Shown: piece after piece, positions 38,038-47,460 of the stretch
Layout: each line of letters begins with the position of its first letter
How positions within the stretch are numbered: position 1 is the stretch's first letter
Assembly (NCBI RefSeq): GCF_021556395.1
Contig: NZ_JAKGCS010000024.1
Coordinates: 1 to 64,000, forward strand
Reading direction: 5' to 3'
Origin: Acuticoccus kalidii
GTDB lineage: Bacteria > Pseudomonadota > Alphaproteobacteria > Rhizobiales > Amorphaceae
DNA: 64,000 bases
Translations under genes and position numbers: made by a program
Notes under the pieces: generated by a model
The model's database searches: none
Told to the model about the DNA's origin: nothing
The model's input: only the letters and a program-made list of their open reading frames with translations

Positions 38038-38698
38038 TCTCAGGCGCAGCCACCCGGTAACCAAGCCCGCGCACCGTTTCGATCACGTCGGCCTTGAGCT
38101 TCTTACGCAGCCGTCCGATGAACACTTCGATCGTATTCGAATCGCGATCGAAGTCCTGATCATAAAGGTGCTCAGTCAATTCGGTGCGCGAGACGATCCG
38201 GCCCTGATGGAGCATCAGATAGGCGAGCACACGATATTCGTGCGAGGTGAGCTTCACCATCGACCCGTCGACCGTCACGCGGCTCGCCCGCGCGTCGAGA
38301 TGCACCGGCCCGCAATAAAGGTCGTTCGTGGCGTTCCCTGCCGCGCGGCGAATCAAAGCCCGCACGCGCGCTAAAACCTCCTCCATGTGGAAGGGTTTCG
38401 ACACATAGTCGTCGGCGCCGGCGTCGATGCCGGCGACCTTGTCGCTCCACCGATCGCGGGCCGTCAGAACGAGGACAGGCATCGAGCGGTTGTTGCGCCG
38501 CCAATTCTCCAGAACCGTGATCCCATCCATCTCCGGCAGACCGAGATCGAGGATCACTGCATCATAGGGCTCCGTGTCGCCGAGGAAGTGTCCCTCTTCA
38601 CCGTCGAAGGCCGTGTCGACGACATAACCTGCCGCCTTCAGCGCATCCGTGAGCTGCCGGTTCAGGTCGCGGTCGTCCTCCACCACAAGAAGGCGCAT
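38027..38698 (-). CDS. feuP: OmpR-family response regulator, FeuP-like
   Basis: 223 residues from ATG 38698 (GGAG 7 bases upstream; a GTG lies one codon earlier). The receiver domain has acidic D8/D9, phospho-acceptor D51 in LDLGLPEMDG and Lys near 102 in VSKPF. The C-terminal winged helix ends DTIEVFIGRLRKKL-type sequence (here NTIEVFIGRLRKKL) and GLGYR. It is followed directly by its kinase and preceded by a PepSY protein, an arrangement that recurs in PhoP/FeuP-type systems. Confidence 0.85.
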   Translation of the reverse strand: MRLLVVEDDRDLNRQLTDALKAAGYVVDTAFDGEEGHFLGDTEPYDAVILDLGLPEMDGITVLENWRRNNRSMPVLVLTARDRWSDKVAGIDAGADDYVSKPFHMEEVLARVRALIRRAAGNATNDLYCGPVHLDARASRVTVDGSMVKLTSHEYRVLAYLMLHQGRIVSRTELTEHLYDQDFDRDSNTIEVFIGRLRKKLKADVIETVRGLGYRVAAPENAT

Positions 38699-38710
38699 CA
38701 CTCATCTCCA

Positions 38711-39007
38711 CTAACGCAACGTCTGTCCACTTTTCGCGTCGACGACATGGCCAACCACCCGGCCGTCTCTCCCGAGAACGGTCACCTGCCATACGAGCCC
38801 GCCCGCGCCATGGCAAAGTCGTAGCTTCAAAACCTTGCCGCCGAGACGATTGCCGAGCCGGCCAGGCCGAATCGCTTGGCCCGAATTGATCGCTTGCCGC
38901 TGTTCGTCGCGCGACAAGCATTGTCCCTGGCCGGCGGCCGGGAGCGACCCCACCGGAGGCAGGGCCAGACTTGCCAAGAGGACGATCAGACACAATCCAA
39001 GACGCAT
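38711..39007 (-). CDS. Small periplasmic PepSY-domain protein
   Basis: 98 residues with a signal peptide (about 1-26) and one PepSY-like domain (CLSRDEQRQAINSGQAIRPG, then LRLCHGAGGLVWQVTVLG and VVDAKSGQTL). PepSY proteins often inhibit peptidases or modulate signalling. It lies 12 bases before the response regulator, so it is likely co-transcribed and may tune the sensor; that role is inference. Two cysteines could form a disulfide. Confidence 0.8.
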   Translation of the reverse strand: MRLGLCLIVLLASLALPPVGSLPAAGQGQCLSRDEQRQAINSGQAIRPGRLGNRLGGKVLKLRLCHGAGGLVWQVTVLGRDGRVVGHVVDAKSGQTLR

Positions 39008-39097
39008 AGCCGAGCGTTAAGGACACCTCCGTGTACGGCGCATGAATGCGCCCCCGCGTCATGAGACGTCGTCAACCGATAGCAGACCGAGACGCAT

Positions 39098-39316
39098 TCA
39101 ATGACGTGCATTTCCGCACAAAGCACTCCAGGCCGCATTGTGACCCCTCACCTGATGCACGGTCTCAACAGTATCGGCGCTCGACCAGCCGATCGGCGCG
39201 AAGGCGCGGCACGAAATGTCAGTCCCGCCGGAATCCGTCGTCTGGCATCCCGTCACCAACGCCGACGCTGCCAGCAGCACGCCGGCGCGCGGCCAGCGCA
39301 GTTGCAATGCGCGCAT
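39098..39316 (-). CDS. Outer spanin-like lipoprotein (Rz1-like), overlapping the inner spanin gene
   Basis: 72 residues from ATG 39316, with GGAGG exactly 6 bases upstream. A short positive start and a hydrophobic core end in the lipobox VTGC (lipidated C24), giving a mature lipoprotein of 49 residues with two further cysteines (C36, C66). The start lies inside the preceding gene in another frame, with an overlap of 98 bases. Overlapping Rz/Rz1 genes are the hallmark of two-part spanins, which fuse inner and outer membranes at the end of lysis. It is short and has no named family match that I can confirm. Confidence 0.65.
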   Translation of the reverse strand: MRALQLRWPRAGVLLAASALVTGCQTTDSGGTDISCRAFAPIGWSSADTVETVHQVRGHNAAWSALCGNARH

Positions 39317-39500
39317 TCTCCGCCTCCATCCGTTCGACATGGCGTTCGGCGAGGACACGGCCGATCTCGGCCTCGGTCTTTGCGCCTTCGGTCCACTTGC
39401 CGGCCTGATAGGCTGGTACGGTGACGAGCACCGCGCCGAGCCCTGCCCCTGCGAGCCCGCGCCAGCCGAGCAAGGCCAGCATTTGGGCCGCCCCGATCAT
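39219..39500 (-). CDS. Inner spanin-like protein (Rz-like): N-terminal anchor plus charged helix
   Basis: 93 residues from ATG 39500, overlapping the stop of the endopeptidase gene by 4 bases (ATGA). One membrane helix (about 12-31) is followed by a long charged helix (KTEAEIGRVLAERHVERME...) with heptad-like spacing and a short tail. This is the layout of Rz-type inner spanins. It overlaps the lipoprotein gene above. Last part of the lysis module of the GTA cluster. Confidence 0.65.
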   Translation of the reverse strand: MIGAAQMLALLGWRGLAGAGLGAVLVTVPAYQAGKWTEGAKTEAEIGRVLAERHVERMEAENARIATALAARRRAAGSVGVGDGMPDDGFRRD

Positions 39501-40447
39501 GCGAAGTCCTCGCTGATCGGCCCCGCAGCGCGCGCCATCGCAAAACGCCACAAGACGACCCCACCGATGACGGCGGCGACCACCCCCATCAACACGAGCC
39601 CGGCCACCGTTCCGTCATTCAACGACTGCACCTTCTTTGCGAGGTCGACGCCAGCCGAGGCGGCGGCGCCCATCGTCACCAGAGCCCCGGCCCCCGCGAT
39701 CGGCGCGGCCGCCTTCGCGGCCGTCTCCTTGCGCTCGGTGCGCTTGCGCCTCTCTGCGACTGCGGCTTCGAGCGCCGCGAGCATCGCGAAATCGGCGACC
39801 CCGTCCGCCACGAGCCCGCGCCGCCCCTCAAATCGCATCACCGCATCGCGGGTGCGCCCGCCGAAGTCGCCGTCGACATCGAGTCCATAGTTGAGGACAT
39901 TGAGGCCACGCTGCAGCGATGCAACGTCGCCACCGCTCGATCCCAACCGCATGATCCGTGCGCCATACCCGTCGTCGGCGGCCGCCCTACCCCCGTCGGA
40001 TGGCGGCATCACACCGGGTGGCCAGCGGATTCCATGATCGAGGATCGACGCGGTCCGAAAGACCGAACGCTTCACCATGTTGCTCACATTGCCGTTCACG
40101 ACAGTCACGGTCCCGTTCGGGTGGACCTCCTCGACGACGCCGACATGCCCGTAAAGCGGGTTCGGCCCCCGCGGAAAGACGACGATCGCGCCACGAATCG
40201 GCTTAGAAAGGCGCGTCCCATAGCTCGTGAATGACCGCGCCAGAGCAGACCGCGTCGAGGGAAAACCCGAGCTCACAAGGGCCGCATTCACGGCCACGGC
40301 GCACCACGCATCGTCGTCGTTGTTCCACCATCCGATTCCAGCCTCGATCCCCCATTCCACGATCAACGGGTTGTGTTGCGGTCCCGGAATTTCTTGAAGC
40401 CCGATATGGTGGACGAGAAAATCAAGCCACGGCACTCGTTCGTGCAT
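39497..40447 (-). CDS. TIGR02594-type peptidoglycan endopeptidase with PG-binding domain and a two-helix membrane tail (endolysin)
   Basis: 316 residues from ATG 40447. The N-terminal domain is CHAP/NlpC-like with the probable catalytic pair C49 (AWCAVAVNAAL) and H101 (YGHVGVVEEV). A PG_binding_1 domain follows (about 168-226, LQRGLNVLNYGLDVDGDFG). After a charged linker come two hydrophobic segments (about 247-266 and 281-300) that resemble a small holin. It should cut the wall for particle release. It follows the tail-fibre gene after a terminator and is coupled to the spanin genes. Confidence 0.8.
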   Translation of the reverse strand: MHERVPWLDFLVHHIGLQEIPGPQHNPLIVEWGIEAGIGWWNNDDDAWCAVAVNAALVSSGFPSTRSALARSFTSYGTRLSKPIRGAIVVFPRGPNPLYGHVGVVEEVHPNGTVTVVNGNVSNMVKRSVFRTASILDHGIRWPPGVMPPSDGGRAAADDGYGARIMRLGSSGGDVASLQRGLNVLNYGLDVDGDFGGRTRDAVMRFEGRRGLVADGVADFAMLAALEAAVAERRKRTERKETAAKAAAPIAGAGALVTMGAAASAGVDLAKKVQSLNDGTVAGLVLMGVVAAVIGGVVLWRFAMARAAGPISEDFA

Positions 40448-40471
40448 CGCGCGCGTCCTTCTTCTAGGCAC

Positions 40472-40495
40472 AAAAAAACCGCCCCGAAGGCGGCC
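40472..40495 (-). terminator. Intrinsic terminator between tail-fibre and lysis genes
   Basis: On the minus strand CCGCC-TTCGG-GGCGG is followed by seven T (40478-40472). It lies 26 bases after the tail-fibre stop and 25 bases before the endopeptidase start, inside the cluster. Confidence 0.88.
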
Positions 40496-40520
40496 ATGTC
40501 GTCCATCATCGCAGAGAGCT

Positions 40521-43500
40521 TCACCCGCCCGGAGCGGCCTCGATGGCATCGAGACGGGCCGACAATTCCTGGATCGCCTTCACGACGGGCGCGAAGAACT
40601 CGCAATAGCCGATCGATTTCACATCCTGTCCCCCGGCGAGCGCGTGATCTTGATAGCCGCCGAAATCGACGCCGAGCGCATCGATCACCGAGGCCACATC
40701 CTGGGCGATGAAGCCGTGGTGGAAGCGCGTGCGCACGAGCGCTCCCGGCTCAGCGGCGCCGGTTTCATAGTCCTCACGATAATCCCAGCGGAAATCGACC
40801 GGTCGCAATCGATTGACGAAGTCGAGCCCCAGCAGGGTGTCGCGCACGTCGGCCTTGTCCCGTCCATCGGAGCGGGACTGAACAGAGCCGTAGACGTAAG
40901 TGGTCGTGCTCGAGTTCCCAAGCTGGACCTGGTTCGATCCCGTCACGGTCGCCCCGTCGCCGAGCGCGGCGCAATTCGAGATCCCGCTCGAGCCATTCAG
41001 TGCGTTGCGCCCGATCGCGGTGTTGCCGCCGCCCGTGACGCCCGTGCCGGCATTGTAGCCGACCACCGTGTTGCCATTCACATTGGTCATCGACGAGCCG
41101 GAATTCGTCCCGAGGGCGGTGTTTTCGTCGCCCCCGGTCAGCGCCGTCAGTGCCCGGCGACCGACCGCCGTGTTGGAGATCCCGCCCGTCACCGCCTCGA
41201 GCGCGAGGGCGCCCACACCGATCGACTGGTGATCGCTCCCCGCCCCCCGCCAGATCCTGAGACCGGCACTATCGACTTTGTCGCCCCCGATCTGCGTCGC
41301 CCCTTCGGGCGTGATCACCTGGAGCGTCTTGCCCGCGGCAAATTGCAGGAAGCGCGCATTGCCCGCCCAATTGTCGAGCGCCACCACCCCGTTACTACCC
41401 GCACCAGCAAGGCGAAGCTCGCCGCCTTCGTTGGAGCCGTCGCTCGGTCCCAAGGTCAGCGTGCTGTCGATCACGGTGGCCGAACCATTATGATTGGGCC
41501 CATAGATTCCCGCCGATTTCGAAACCGGGAAATCATACGCCCAGCCATTCGAATCGTTGCCCATGATCACATGGTTGCCGTTCGTCTGAACCCGGATGAA
41601 ACTGCCCGAGCCCGTCGTGATCCCGTTCACGCTGTTCCCGATGGCGAGGAGCTCGCCACCCACCTGCCGGATGCAGGATCCGGTGCGCGCCACGGTCGGA
41701 TTGAGGCTGAAGCGCACCGACGAGACCGACATCTGACCGTCGCTCACGCGAAAGCCGTCGGCCCCGACACTGCCCCCGAACTCGCATGTGCCGTTCTGGA
41801 TCTGGCACTTCGTCCCGATACCGCTCACCTGCACCATCGGCACGTTCGAGTATTCACCGACACGGAAGGAGAAATCGGAGATGACGAGCGTTCCGCCGGT
41901 CTGGTTGATGAACCGGTCATTGCCGACCGAGGTCGTCGCATAAAGGCTCGTGATCGCCATATCGCCGGCAGACATCTCGATGCGGGAATAAGAACCGTCG
42001 AGCGCCAATCCGTTGATGGTGCCGAACGGTCGGTGTCCGCTCGCCGATTCCTCCAGAAGGATCCGGCTTTGAAACGGCGTGCAGTTCGACATCTTGAAGT
42101 CGTCACACCGGCCGATGCGGAAGGCGATCGTCTGACCGTCCTCATAGATCGCGTCGAGTGTCGGATTGCCGGCGAAGTTGTAGGGCCAAACGCGGCAATT
42201 GCGCAGCTCGACCGAGTCGAGCGCCCCGTCGATGTGAAAGCCTTCGTTGAAGGATCCGCTTTCGACGTCCTCGAACAACGCGCCGCCGGTGTTGCCGGAT
42301 GCAAGCACCCCGTCATACGCCTCGATGAAGCGCAAGCGCGACAGACGGCAGCGCGTCCGGTTCACCATGTAGACGGCCGGCGGATATTGGACCAGCGTTG
42401 CCCGCGAGGACGCTGGTGATTGGTCGAAGTCGACCTCCAAATCCTCCAAAAACACGAACGAATGATCGAACTGGAAAACGCCGAGCGCCGACATATTGAA
42501 GGTCGGCGTCACCTTGATGGTCGTCCGCCCGCGCCCGTCACCATACATGCGCTGGTGCGACGTGCCGGTGCGCAATGCATCCGTCACGTAGAACACACCG
42601 CGATCGAACTCGACGGTCCGCCCCGATGCGAGCGCCGCATTGATCGCGGCCGTGTCATCCGTCGTCCCATCGCCGACGGCGCCGGTCTGACGCACATTGA
42701 CGACATTGCCGAGGAGCGCCCAATGCCCCCCGGCGGCATCCGTCACGCCGAGCCCATCGGACGGAAACGAGCCGACGCGCTGATAGCGGCCGGCGCCGCC
42801 GTCATTCTCGCCCGCAAAACCCCGCACTTCGAGCTGTTGCACGTCGGCCGGAATGTTGGTCGAGGCGATCGCCGTGCGGCTTCGCAGAGAAAAACCGAAC
42901 GCCTGATTTCCGCCGATCGCTGGAATTTTCGTAAAGTTCACCACCGCGGTGTTTCGGTTCACCTTGAAGGCCTCGGTGAAGCTCGAACCATTCGGCGACA
43001 CCTTCAGGGAAAAGTCGTCCGAGCCGATCAGTCCGAATTCGGCACGGCCGGAGAAATTCGTCTGAAAGAGGTGCGAGGCGACGTCGCCCGCCGCCGTCTT
43101 GGTGACTTTGACGCGCACGTCGCCGGTAGGAACCGGCTGGGTGTTGTCCGGCGCGAAGAGCGAAGCCTCCGCATTGACGACGAGCCGGTTCGTCGCGTCC
43201 GCCGCTCCGTTGATGCCGAGCTTCGACGCCACTTCGAAATCGTCCGCCGCCGCGAGAATCTCCCATGCGGACCCGTCATAATAGACGATCGCCTCCTCCG
43301 CCTCGACGAAGGCGATCCAGCCCGGCTTCGGCTCAAAGAAAACCCAAGCCCCGTCCGCATAAGCGGCGACGCTCCGCGCCTCGCCGGACCAGGCTCCGCT
43401 CGCGCCGGGCGCCACGATGTGACGGTCCCCCTCCGACGGCGCACCAGGCGGCGAGGTCCGTGAGCGATCGGCGACGCTCAACTGAACGATCGCGTCGATC

Positions 43501-43586
43501 CGTCGTAACGCGTCGTTGACCGTCACATGCTTCTGCGCTTGCGCCGCCTCGACGTAAGGAAGCTCGAGATTAAGGCTGCTTGACAT
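40521..43586 (-). CDS. Tail fibre: DUF2793 head, beta-helix shaft and self-cleaving peptidase S74 chaperone
   Basis: 1021 residues from ATG 43586, which overlaps the g15 stop by 17 bases. Residues about 1-105 are DUF2793 (LELPYVEAAQAQKHVTVN), the adaptor seen next to g15 in rhizobial GTAs. A pectate-lyase-type beta-helix begins near 295 (VRQTGAVGDGTTDDTAAIN). YadA-head-like repeats (NTALG, NTAIGRNAL) lie near 800-890. The C-terminal 116 residues are the intramolecular chaperone S74 with S906-D-G-R-D-K911, whose Ser/Lys pair cuts just before Ser906 after trimer folding. It likely binds recipient-cell surface sugars. Confidence 0.88.
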   Translation of the reverse strand: MSSSLNLELPYVEAAQAQKHVTVNDALRRIDAIVQLSVADRSRTSPPGAPSEGDRHIVAPGASGAWSGEARSVAAYADGAWVFFEPKPGWIAFVEAEEAIVYYDGSAWEILAAADDFEVASKLGINGAADATNRLVVNAEASLFAPDNTQPVPTGDVRVKVTKTAAGDVASHLFQTNFSGRAEFGLIGSDDFSLKVSPNGSSFTEAFKVNRNTAVVNFTKIPAIGGNQAFGFSLRSRTAIASTNIPADVQQLEVRGFAGENDGGAGRYQRVGSFPSDGLGVTDAAGGHWALLGNVVNVRQTGAVGDGTTDDTAAINAALASGRTVEFDRGVFYVTDALRTGTSHQRMYGDGRGRTTIKVTPTFNMSALGVFQFDHSFVFLEDLEVDFDQSPASSRATLVQYPPAVYMVNRTRCRLSRLRFIEAYDGVLASGNTGGALFEDVESGSFNEGFHIDGALDSVELRNCRVWPYNFAGNPTLDAIYEDGQTIAFRIGRCDDFKMSNCTPFQSRILLEESASGHRPFGTINGLALDGSYSRIEMSAGDMAITSLYATTSVGNDRFINQTGGTLVISDFSFRVGEYSNVPMVQVSGIGTKCQIQNGTCEFGGSVGADGFRVSDGQMSVSSVRFSLNPTVARTGSCIRQVGGELLAIGNSVNGITTGSGSFIRVQTNGNHVIMGNDSNGWAYDFPVSKSAGIYGPNHNGSATVIDSTLTLGPSDGSNEGGELRLAGAGSNGVVALDNWAGNARFLQFAAGKTLQVITPEGATQIGGDKVDSAGLRIWRGAGSDHQSIGVGALALEAVTGGISNTAVGRRALTALTGGDENTALGTNSGSSMTNVNGNTVVGYNAGTGVTGGGNTAIGRNALNGSSGISNCAALGDGATVTGSNQVQLGNSSTTTYVYGSVQSRSDGRDKADVRDTLLGLDFVNRLRPVDFRWDYREDYETGAAEPGALVRTRFHHGFIAQDVASVIDALGVDFGGYQDHALAGGQDVKSIGYCEFFAPVVKAIQELSARLDAIEAAPGG

Positions 43587-46500
43587 CAACAGTCACCTCG
43601 TAGGGAACACCTGGCCCGAAGCCAGGCGCGATCTGCGCGACACGGAACGTGATCGGATCCGGCGCCGCGCCAAAGTCAGCCGTCTGATTGGCCAGCGAAT
43701 AGGTGTATGTCGGGCTCGTCACCTCGACGGTGCGTACCGCGACGCCGCCGTCGAGAATGTCGAGTCGATAAAGCTCCGAACTCTCGCCGAGCGGGATATC
43801 CGTCCCGTCCGGCCACGTATCGCCTCCGATCCGCGACCGGCGGATCCAAGACAGTGTCAGAGCCCCATTGCCCGGATTGCGCAGCGCGGCCGCATGCACC
43901 GGCGAATAGGGCAACAGTCCTCGCCCGCTCGGCGTGAACGCGAAGGTCGTAACATTGCGTCCGCCAAGCCCTTCGGCGAGCGGCCCGACACGGTATGTGC
44001 GGGCCAGTCCGACCTCCTCGGCGGGCGTCGGGAGCGAAAAGAGCGACCCATTGAGAAGCACCACCGGCGCCCCGACGACGAGACCCGTTCCGGTCGCGTC
44101 ATCCGTCCCGAGCTGGCCCCTGAGGAGGGTCGACAGCCGATAGGTTCGCTCACCGATCAGATCGGCCGTCTGGAACTGGATCACCTCCCACGTTCCATTC
44201 ACCGACAGAACCGCGATCGAATTCGCACCGCTCAGAACATCGATCGCCGGCCGCGAGGAGATCGCCGCATTGTAGAGCCGCACATCGATCCGGCCGCCAT
44301 AATGCCACCGGCTCGTCGGCCCAGCCCCGACGGATGAGACGAGCTCACCCATCGCGCTCGGCCGGTCGATCGTCCGCACGAGCTGAAACCCGCCCCCCGG
44401 CGCTGCGCGCCACACTCCCATTTCCCCCGGAAACGGCCGCGCATAGACGGCAATCCAAGGCAAATGCGACGCAACCTCTTCATCGACGATCGGCAGATTG
44501 ACGCCGATCGCGATCGGCGCCGTGAAACTCGGTGGCGCCTGCGGCGGCGTGGGCGTCCCGATGACCGGCGTCGGGACCAGCGCATTGCGATCGAGTGTCC
44601 GCGCCGTCACCTCCCGGTGGCCGAGATCGGTGATTTCCTCGACGATCAACTCGCGCGCCCGATCGCCATATTCGAGCGTCACGATATCGCCCGGCATCAC
44701 CGCGATTTCACTGAGCGGCAGCGCAAAGCGCACCGTGGTCCGCCCCGCCCACCGCACCGACAGCGCTATTTCTGCCAACTCGCTCGCGAGCCCGTCATTG
44801 AGACTGCCCGACAGCGCGATTTCTTCGAGCTGCCGCGCCGATCCCTCTTGCGGACGAAAGCGGGCGCTCGCGATCTGATAGGCCCGTCCGCTGTCGAAAT
44901 ATTTGATCCGCATCTCGACCGGCAGAGCCGACGCCTCGTCGCGCGTTTCGCTCACGAACGCCGAGCGGGCGTCGATCTCGACGAGATCGTCTCGCCCATA
45001 GGTCGCAGCGCTCTTGCGCGAAAGCCCCAGGAAGCGAATCCCCGTCCCGGTGTCGGCCCCCACCACGGACGTCGCGGCCACCAACGGGTCCAACACGGCC
45101 CGAAGCGTCGACGCCACCGCCACCATATATCCGTCGAGCACGACCGGGATCCGGTCGATCTGCGGCTTGTCGAGCCCCCAATCGCGAAACAGAACCCGCA
45201 AGAGATCGTCGACCGGCACCCCGCCGAGCCGTCCCGTGAGCCAGTGACCGCGCTCCCAGTTCGCCCCGTCCGACCACACGTCGAAACGATGCGGAAAGGC
45301 CGGCCACGGCCGGGAATCCCACGTCCAGACATGGATGGTGCCGGGGTCGATCATCCGCCCGCCATAGACGCCCGATTGCGGATTGAACCGATCGATGTCG
45401 CTGGAGAACGCCGGATCGAACGCCTCGATCATCGCCTCCAGATAGGCCCGCTGCATCGCATCGTCGCGCCGGCCGCTGGAAAAATAAGGAAGCGTCGATT
45501 CCGAACTCTTCGGATCGTAAAAGACGTTCGGCTGGTTCGCCCCCCGGTCCACCGCCGGACAGCCGACTTCGGTGAACCAGATGGGCTTCATCCCCGGCGC
45601 CCAGGGCGTCGGCGTCTCAACCTCGACGCCGGCGACGCGATCATAATGGAGATTGCCCCACCAGCTCGCGATGTCCTTATAGCGATAGACCCAGGGCTTG
45701 CCGTAAGCGCCGTCGGTGATCGGCGTGCGGACCTGCGCCACCCGATCGGCCTCGCTGGCATAGAACCAATCGAACCCCTCACCGCCGGCCACGTTTCCCG
45801 CCAGATAGTCGTGATCGTGGACGATATCGGCGACCGCCTCGTCGAGGTGCGTCCCGTCGCGCCAATCCGAAAGCGGCCAGTAATTGTCGATCCCGATAAA
45901 ATCGACATTGGGACTCGCCCAGACCGGATCGAGGTGGAAGCGAAGGTCCCCCTCGGGCGTCTGGTGCCCGAAATATTCCGACCAGTCGGCCGCATAGGAG
46001 ATCTTCGTCCCGCCGCCGACCACCGCGCGCACATCGTCGGCGAGCGCGGCGAGCGCGTCGACGAACGGATAGCCGCTCGCCCCGCGGACCCAGCTCAACC
46101 CGCGCATTTCCGAGGCGATCAAGAACGCATCGACCCCGCCGGCCGCGGCCGTCAGATGCGCATAATGAAGCACCATCCGCCGCAGCGACCATTCCGCATC
46201 GCCCGAATAGGAGATCGTCGCACCATCGGCGGAAAAGTCGCCGGCCGCCGCGCTGCCGACGAAAGCCGCGACCGCACTATCCGCGGCTGCCGTCGTGTCG
46301 GGCGAGCCTTCGCGGCCCGGCGCCGGCGAGACCGAGATCCGTCCACGCCATGGAAACGGAGCCTGCTCGGCCCCGCCATAGGGATCGGGCAGGCCATTTC
46401 CCGCCGGCACATCCATCAACAGGAACGGATAGAAGACGACCTTCAGCCCCCGCGCCTTCAGCGACCGGACCGCCTCGAAGACCGCCGCATCCGACGGTGT

Positions 46501-47460
46501 CCCCCCATAAGACGGACGTCCCTCGGCATCGGTGCTCACAAGGACGGCGCTTTCCCGATCCTCCCCGGCGACGGACCAATCGACCGACGTCTCGCGCTCC
46601 CTTCTCTCCACGCATGGCCGGATCGAGCACAGATCGGCCCGCAAATCGTTCCCGAACCAGGCGACCACCAAGGCCACCTGCTCAAGGTTCGGACAAAGCG
46701 CCATGAGCTCGTCGATCGAGGCCTCGAAATCGGACGCCGCCGTCCCGAGATGGCGGTTGTCCGCGACCGCCTCGCCCGGTCCGACCGCCCGGTCGACCCG
46801 CTCGGGATGGTACCCGAACTCGGTCGCGCCGGGGATCAAGGTTACCGCCCGCACCCGCTTCTCGAGCTCACCGATCGGCCGCACGACTTCGAAGGTGAGC
46901 TGCGGCAGGCGGTTCCCGTAAGGCCCGATCGGCAACTTCTCGAACACGACATAGGCCGTGTGCCGATAGGCCGGCGCCGTCCCCTCGATCGCCTCGATCA
47001 GCGGATCGGCCTCTTGATCGTCGGCGCCGAGATAGACGCGCCACGTGATACCCGTGAGGTCGAGCGGCTCACCATCGGCCCAGATCCGGCCGATCCGCGC
47101 AATCGGTCCCTCACAGATCCCGACGGCGAAATTCGCGGTATAGGAGTACTCGCGGACCGTCGGCCCGCCGCCCTTCCCGCCCGATATCGTGTCGACATTC
47201 TCTTCGTAATCGGTCGCCCAGATCACGGTGCCGGCAAGCCGCATACGGCCATAGACGCGCGGAATCGGATTGCTCTCCGATCCGGTCTGGACCGTCAAAT
47301 CGTCGATCCGTCCGACCGAGCGCGTATAACTGTCGCCGAACACCCGCTGATCGATCACATGACCCGCAAGGGCGCCCGCGGCCCGTCCGACCACGGCTCC
47401 CACCGGCCCGAGCAGACCGCCGACGGCCTGCCCCGCCGCCTGCAAAACAAGCGTCGCCAT
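43570..47460 (-). CDS. GTA g15: giant tail-tip/host-interaction protein with TIM-barrel domain ('megatron')
   Basis: 1296 residues, close to RcGTA g15 (about 1300). An N-terminal hydrophobic glycine-rich segment (about 1-40) is followed by a tail-hub part, the GTA TIM-barrel-like domain in the first half (FIGIDNYWPLSDWRDG near 500, WFTEVGCPAVDRGANQPN near 618) and phage tail-tip domains in the second half. In RcGTA this protein forms the central tail tip that reaches the cell envelope for DNA delivery. The ATG at 47460 shares a base with the g14 stop. The frame extends upstream in g14 without support. Confidence 0.93.
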   Translation of the reverse strand: MATLVLQAAGQAVGGLLGPVGAVVGRAAGALAGHVIDQRVFGDSYTRSVGRIDDLTVQTGSESNPIPRVYGRMRLAGTVIWATDYEENVDTISGGKGGGPTVREYSYTANFAVGICEGPIARIGRIWADGEPLDLTGITWRVYLGADDQEADPLIEAIEGTAPAYRHTAYVVFEKLPIGPYGNRLPQLTFEVVRPIGELEKRVRAVTLIPGATEFGYHPERVDRAVGPGEAVADNRHLGTAASDFEASIDELMALCPNLEQVALVVAWFGNDLRADLCSIRPCVERRERETSVDWSVAGEDRESAVLVSTDAEGRPSYGGTPSDAAVFEAVRSLKARGLKVVFYPFLLMDVPAGNGLPDPYGGAEQAPFPWRGRISVSPAPGREGSPDTTAAADSAVAAFVGSAAAGDFSADGATISYSGDAEWSLRRMVLHYAHLTAAAGGVDAFLIASEMRGLSWVRGASGYPFVDALAALADDVRAVVGGGTKISYAADWSEYFGHQTPEGDLRFHLDPVWASPNVDFIGIDNYWPLSDWRDGTHLDEAVADIVHDHDYLAGNVAGGEGFDWFYASEADRVAQVRTPITDGAYGKPWVYRYKDIASWWGNLHYDRVAGVEVETPTPWAPGMKPIWFTEVGCPAVDRGANQPNVFYDPKSSESTLPYFSSGRRDDAMQRAYLEAMIEAFDPAFSSDIDRFNPQSGVYGGRMIDPGTIHVWTWDSRPWPAFPHRFDVWSDGANWERGHWLTGRLGGVPVDDLLRVLFRDWGLDKPQIDRIPVVLDGYMVAVASTLRAVLDPLVAATSVVGADTGTGIRFLGLSRKSAATYGRDDLVEIDARSAFVSETRDEASALPVEMRIKYFDSGRAYQIASARFRPQEGSARQLEEIALSGSLNDGLASELAEIALSVRWAGRTTVRFALPLSEIAVMPGDIVTLEYGDRARELIVEEITDLGHREVTARTLDRNALVPTPVIGTPTPPQAPPSFTAPIAIGVNLPIVDEEVASHLPWIAVYARPFPGEMGVWRAAPGGGFQLVRTIDRPSAMGELVSSVGAGPTSRWHYGGRIDVRLYNAAISSRPAIDVLSGANSIAVLSVNGTWEVIQFQTADLIGERTYRLSTLLRGQLGTDDATGTGLVVGAPVVLLNGSLFSLPTPAEEVGLARTYRVGPLAEGLGGRNVTTFAFTPSGRGLLPYSPVHAAALRNPGNGALTLSWIRRSRIGGDTWPDGTDIPLGESSELYRLDILDGGVAVRTVEVTSPTYTYSLANQTADFGAAPDPITFRVAQIAPGFGPGVPYEVTVDVKQP

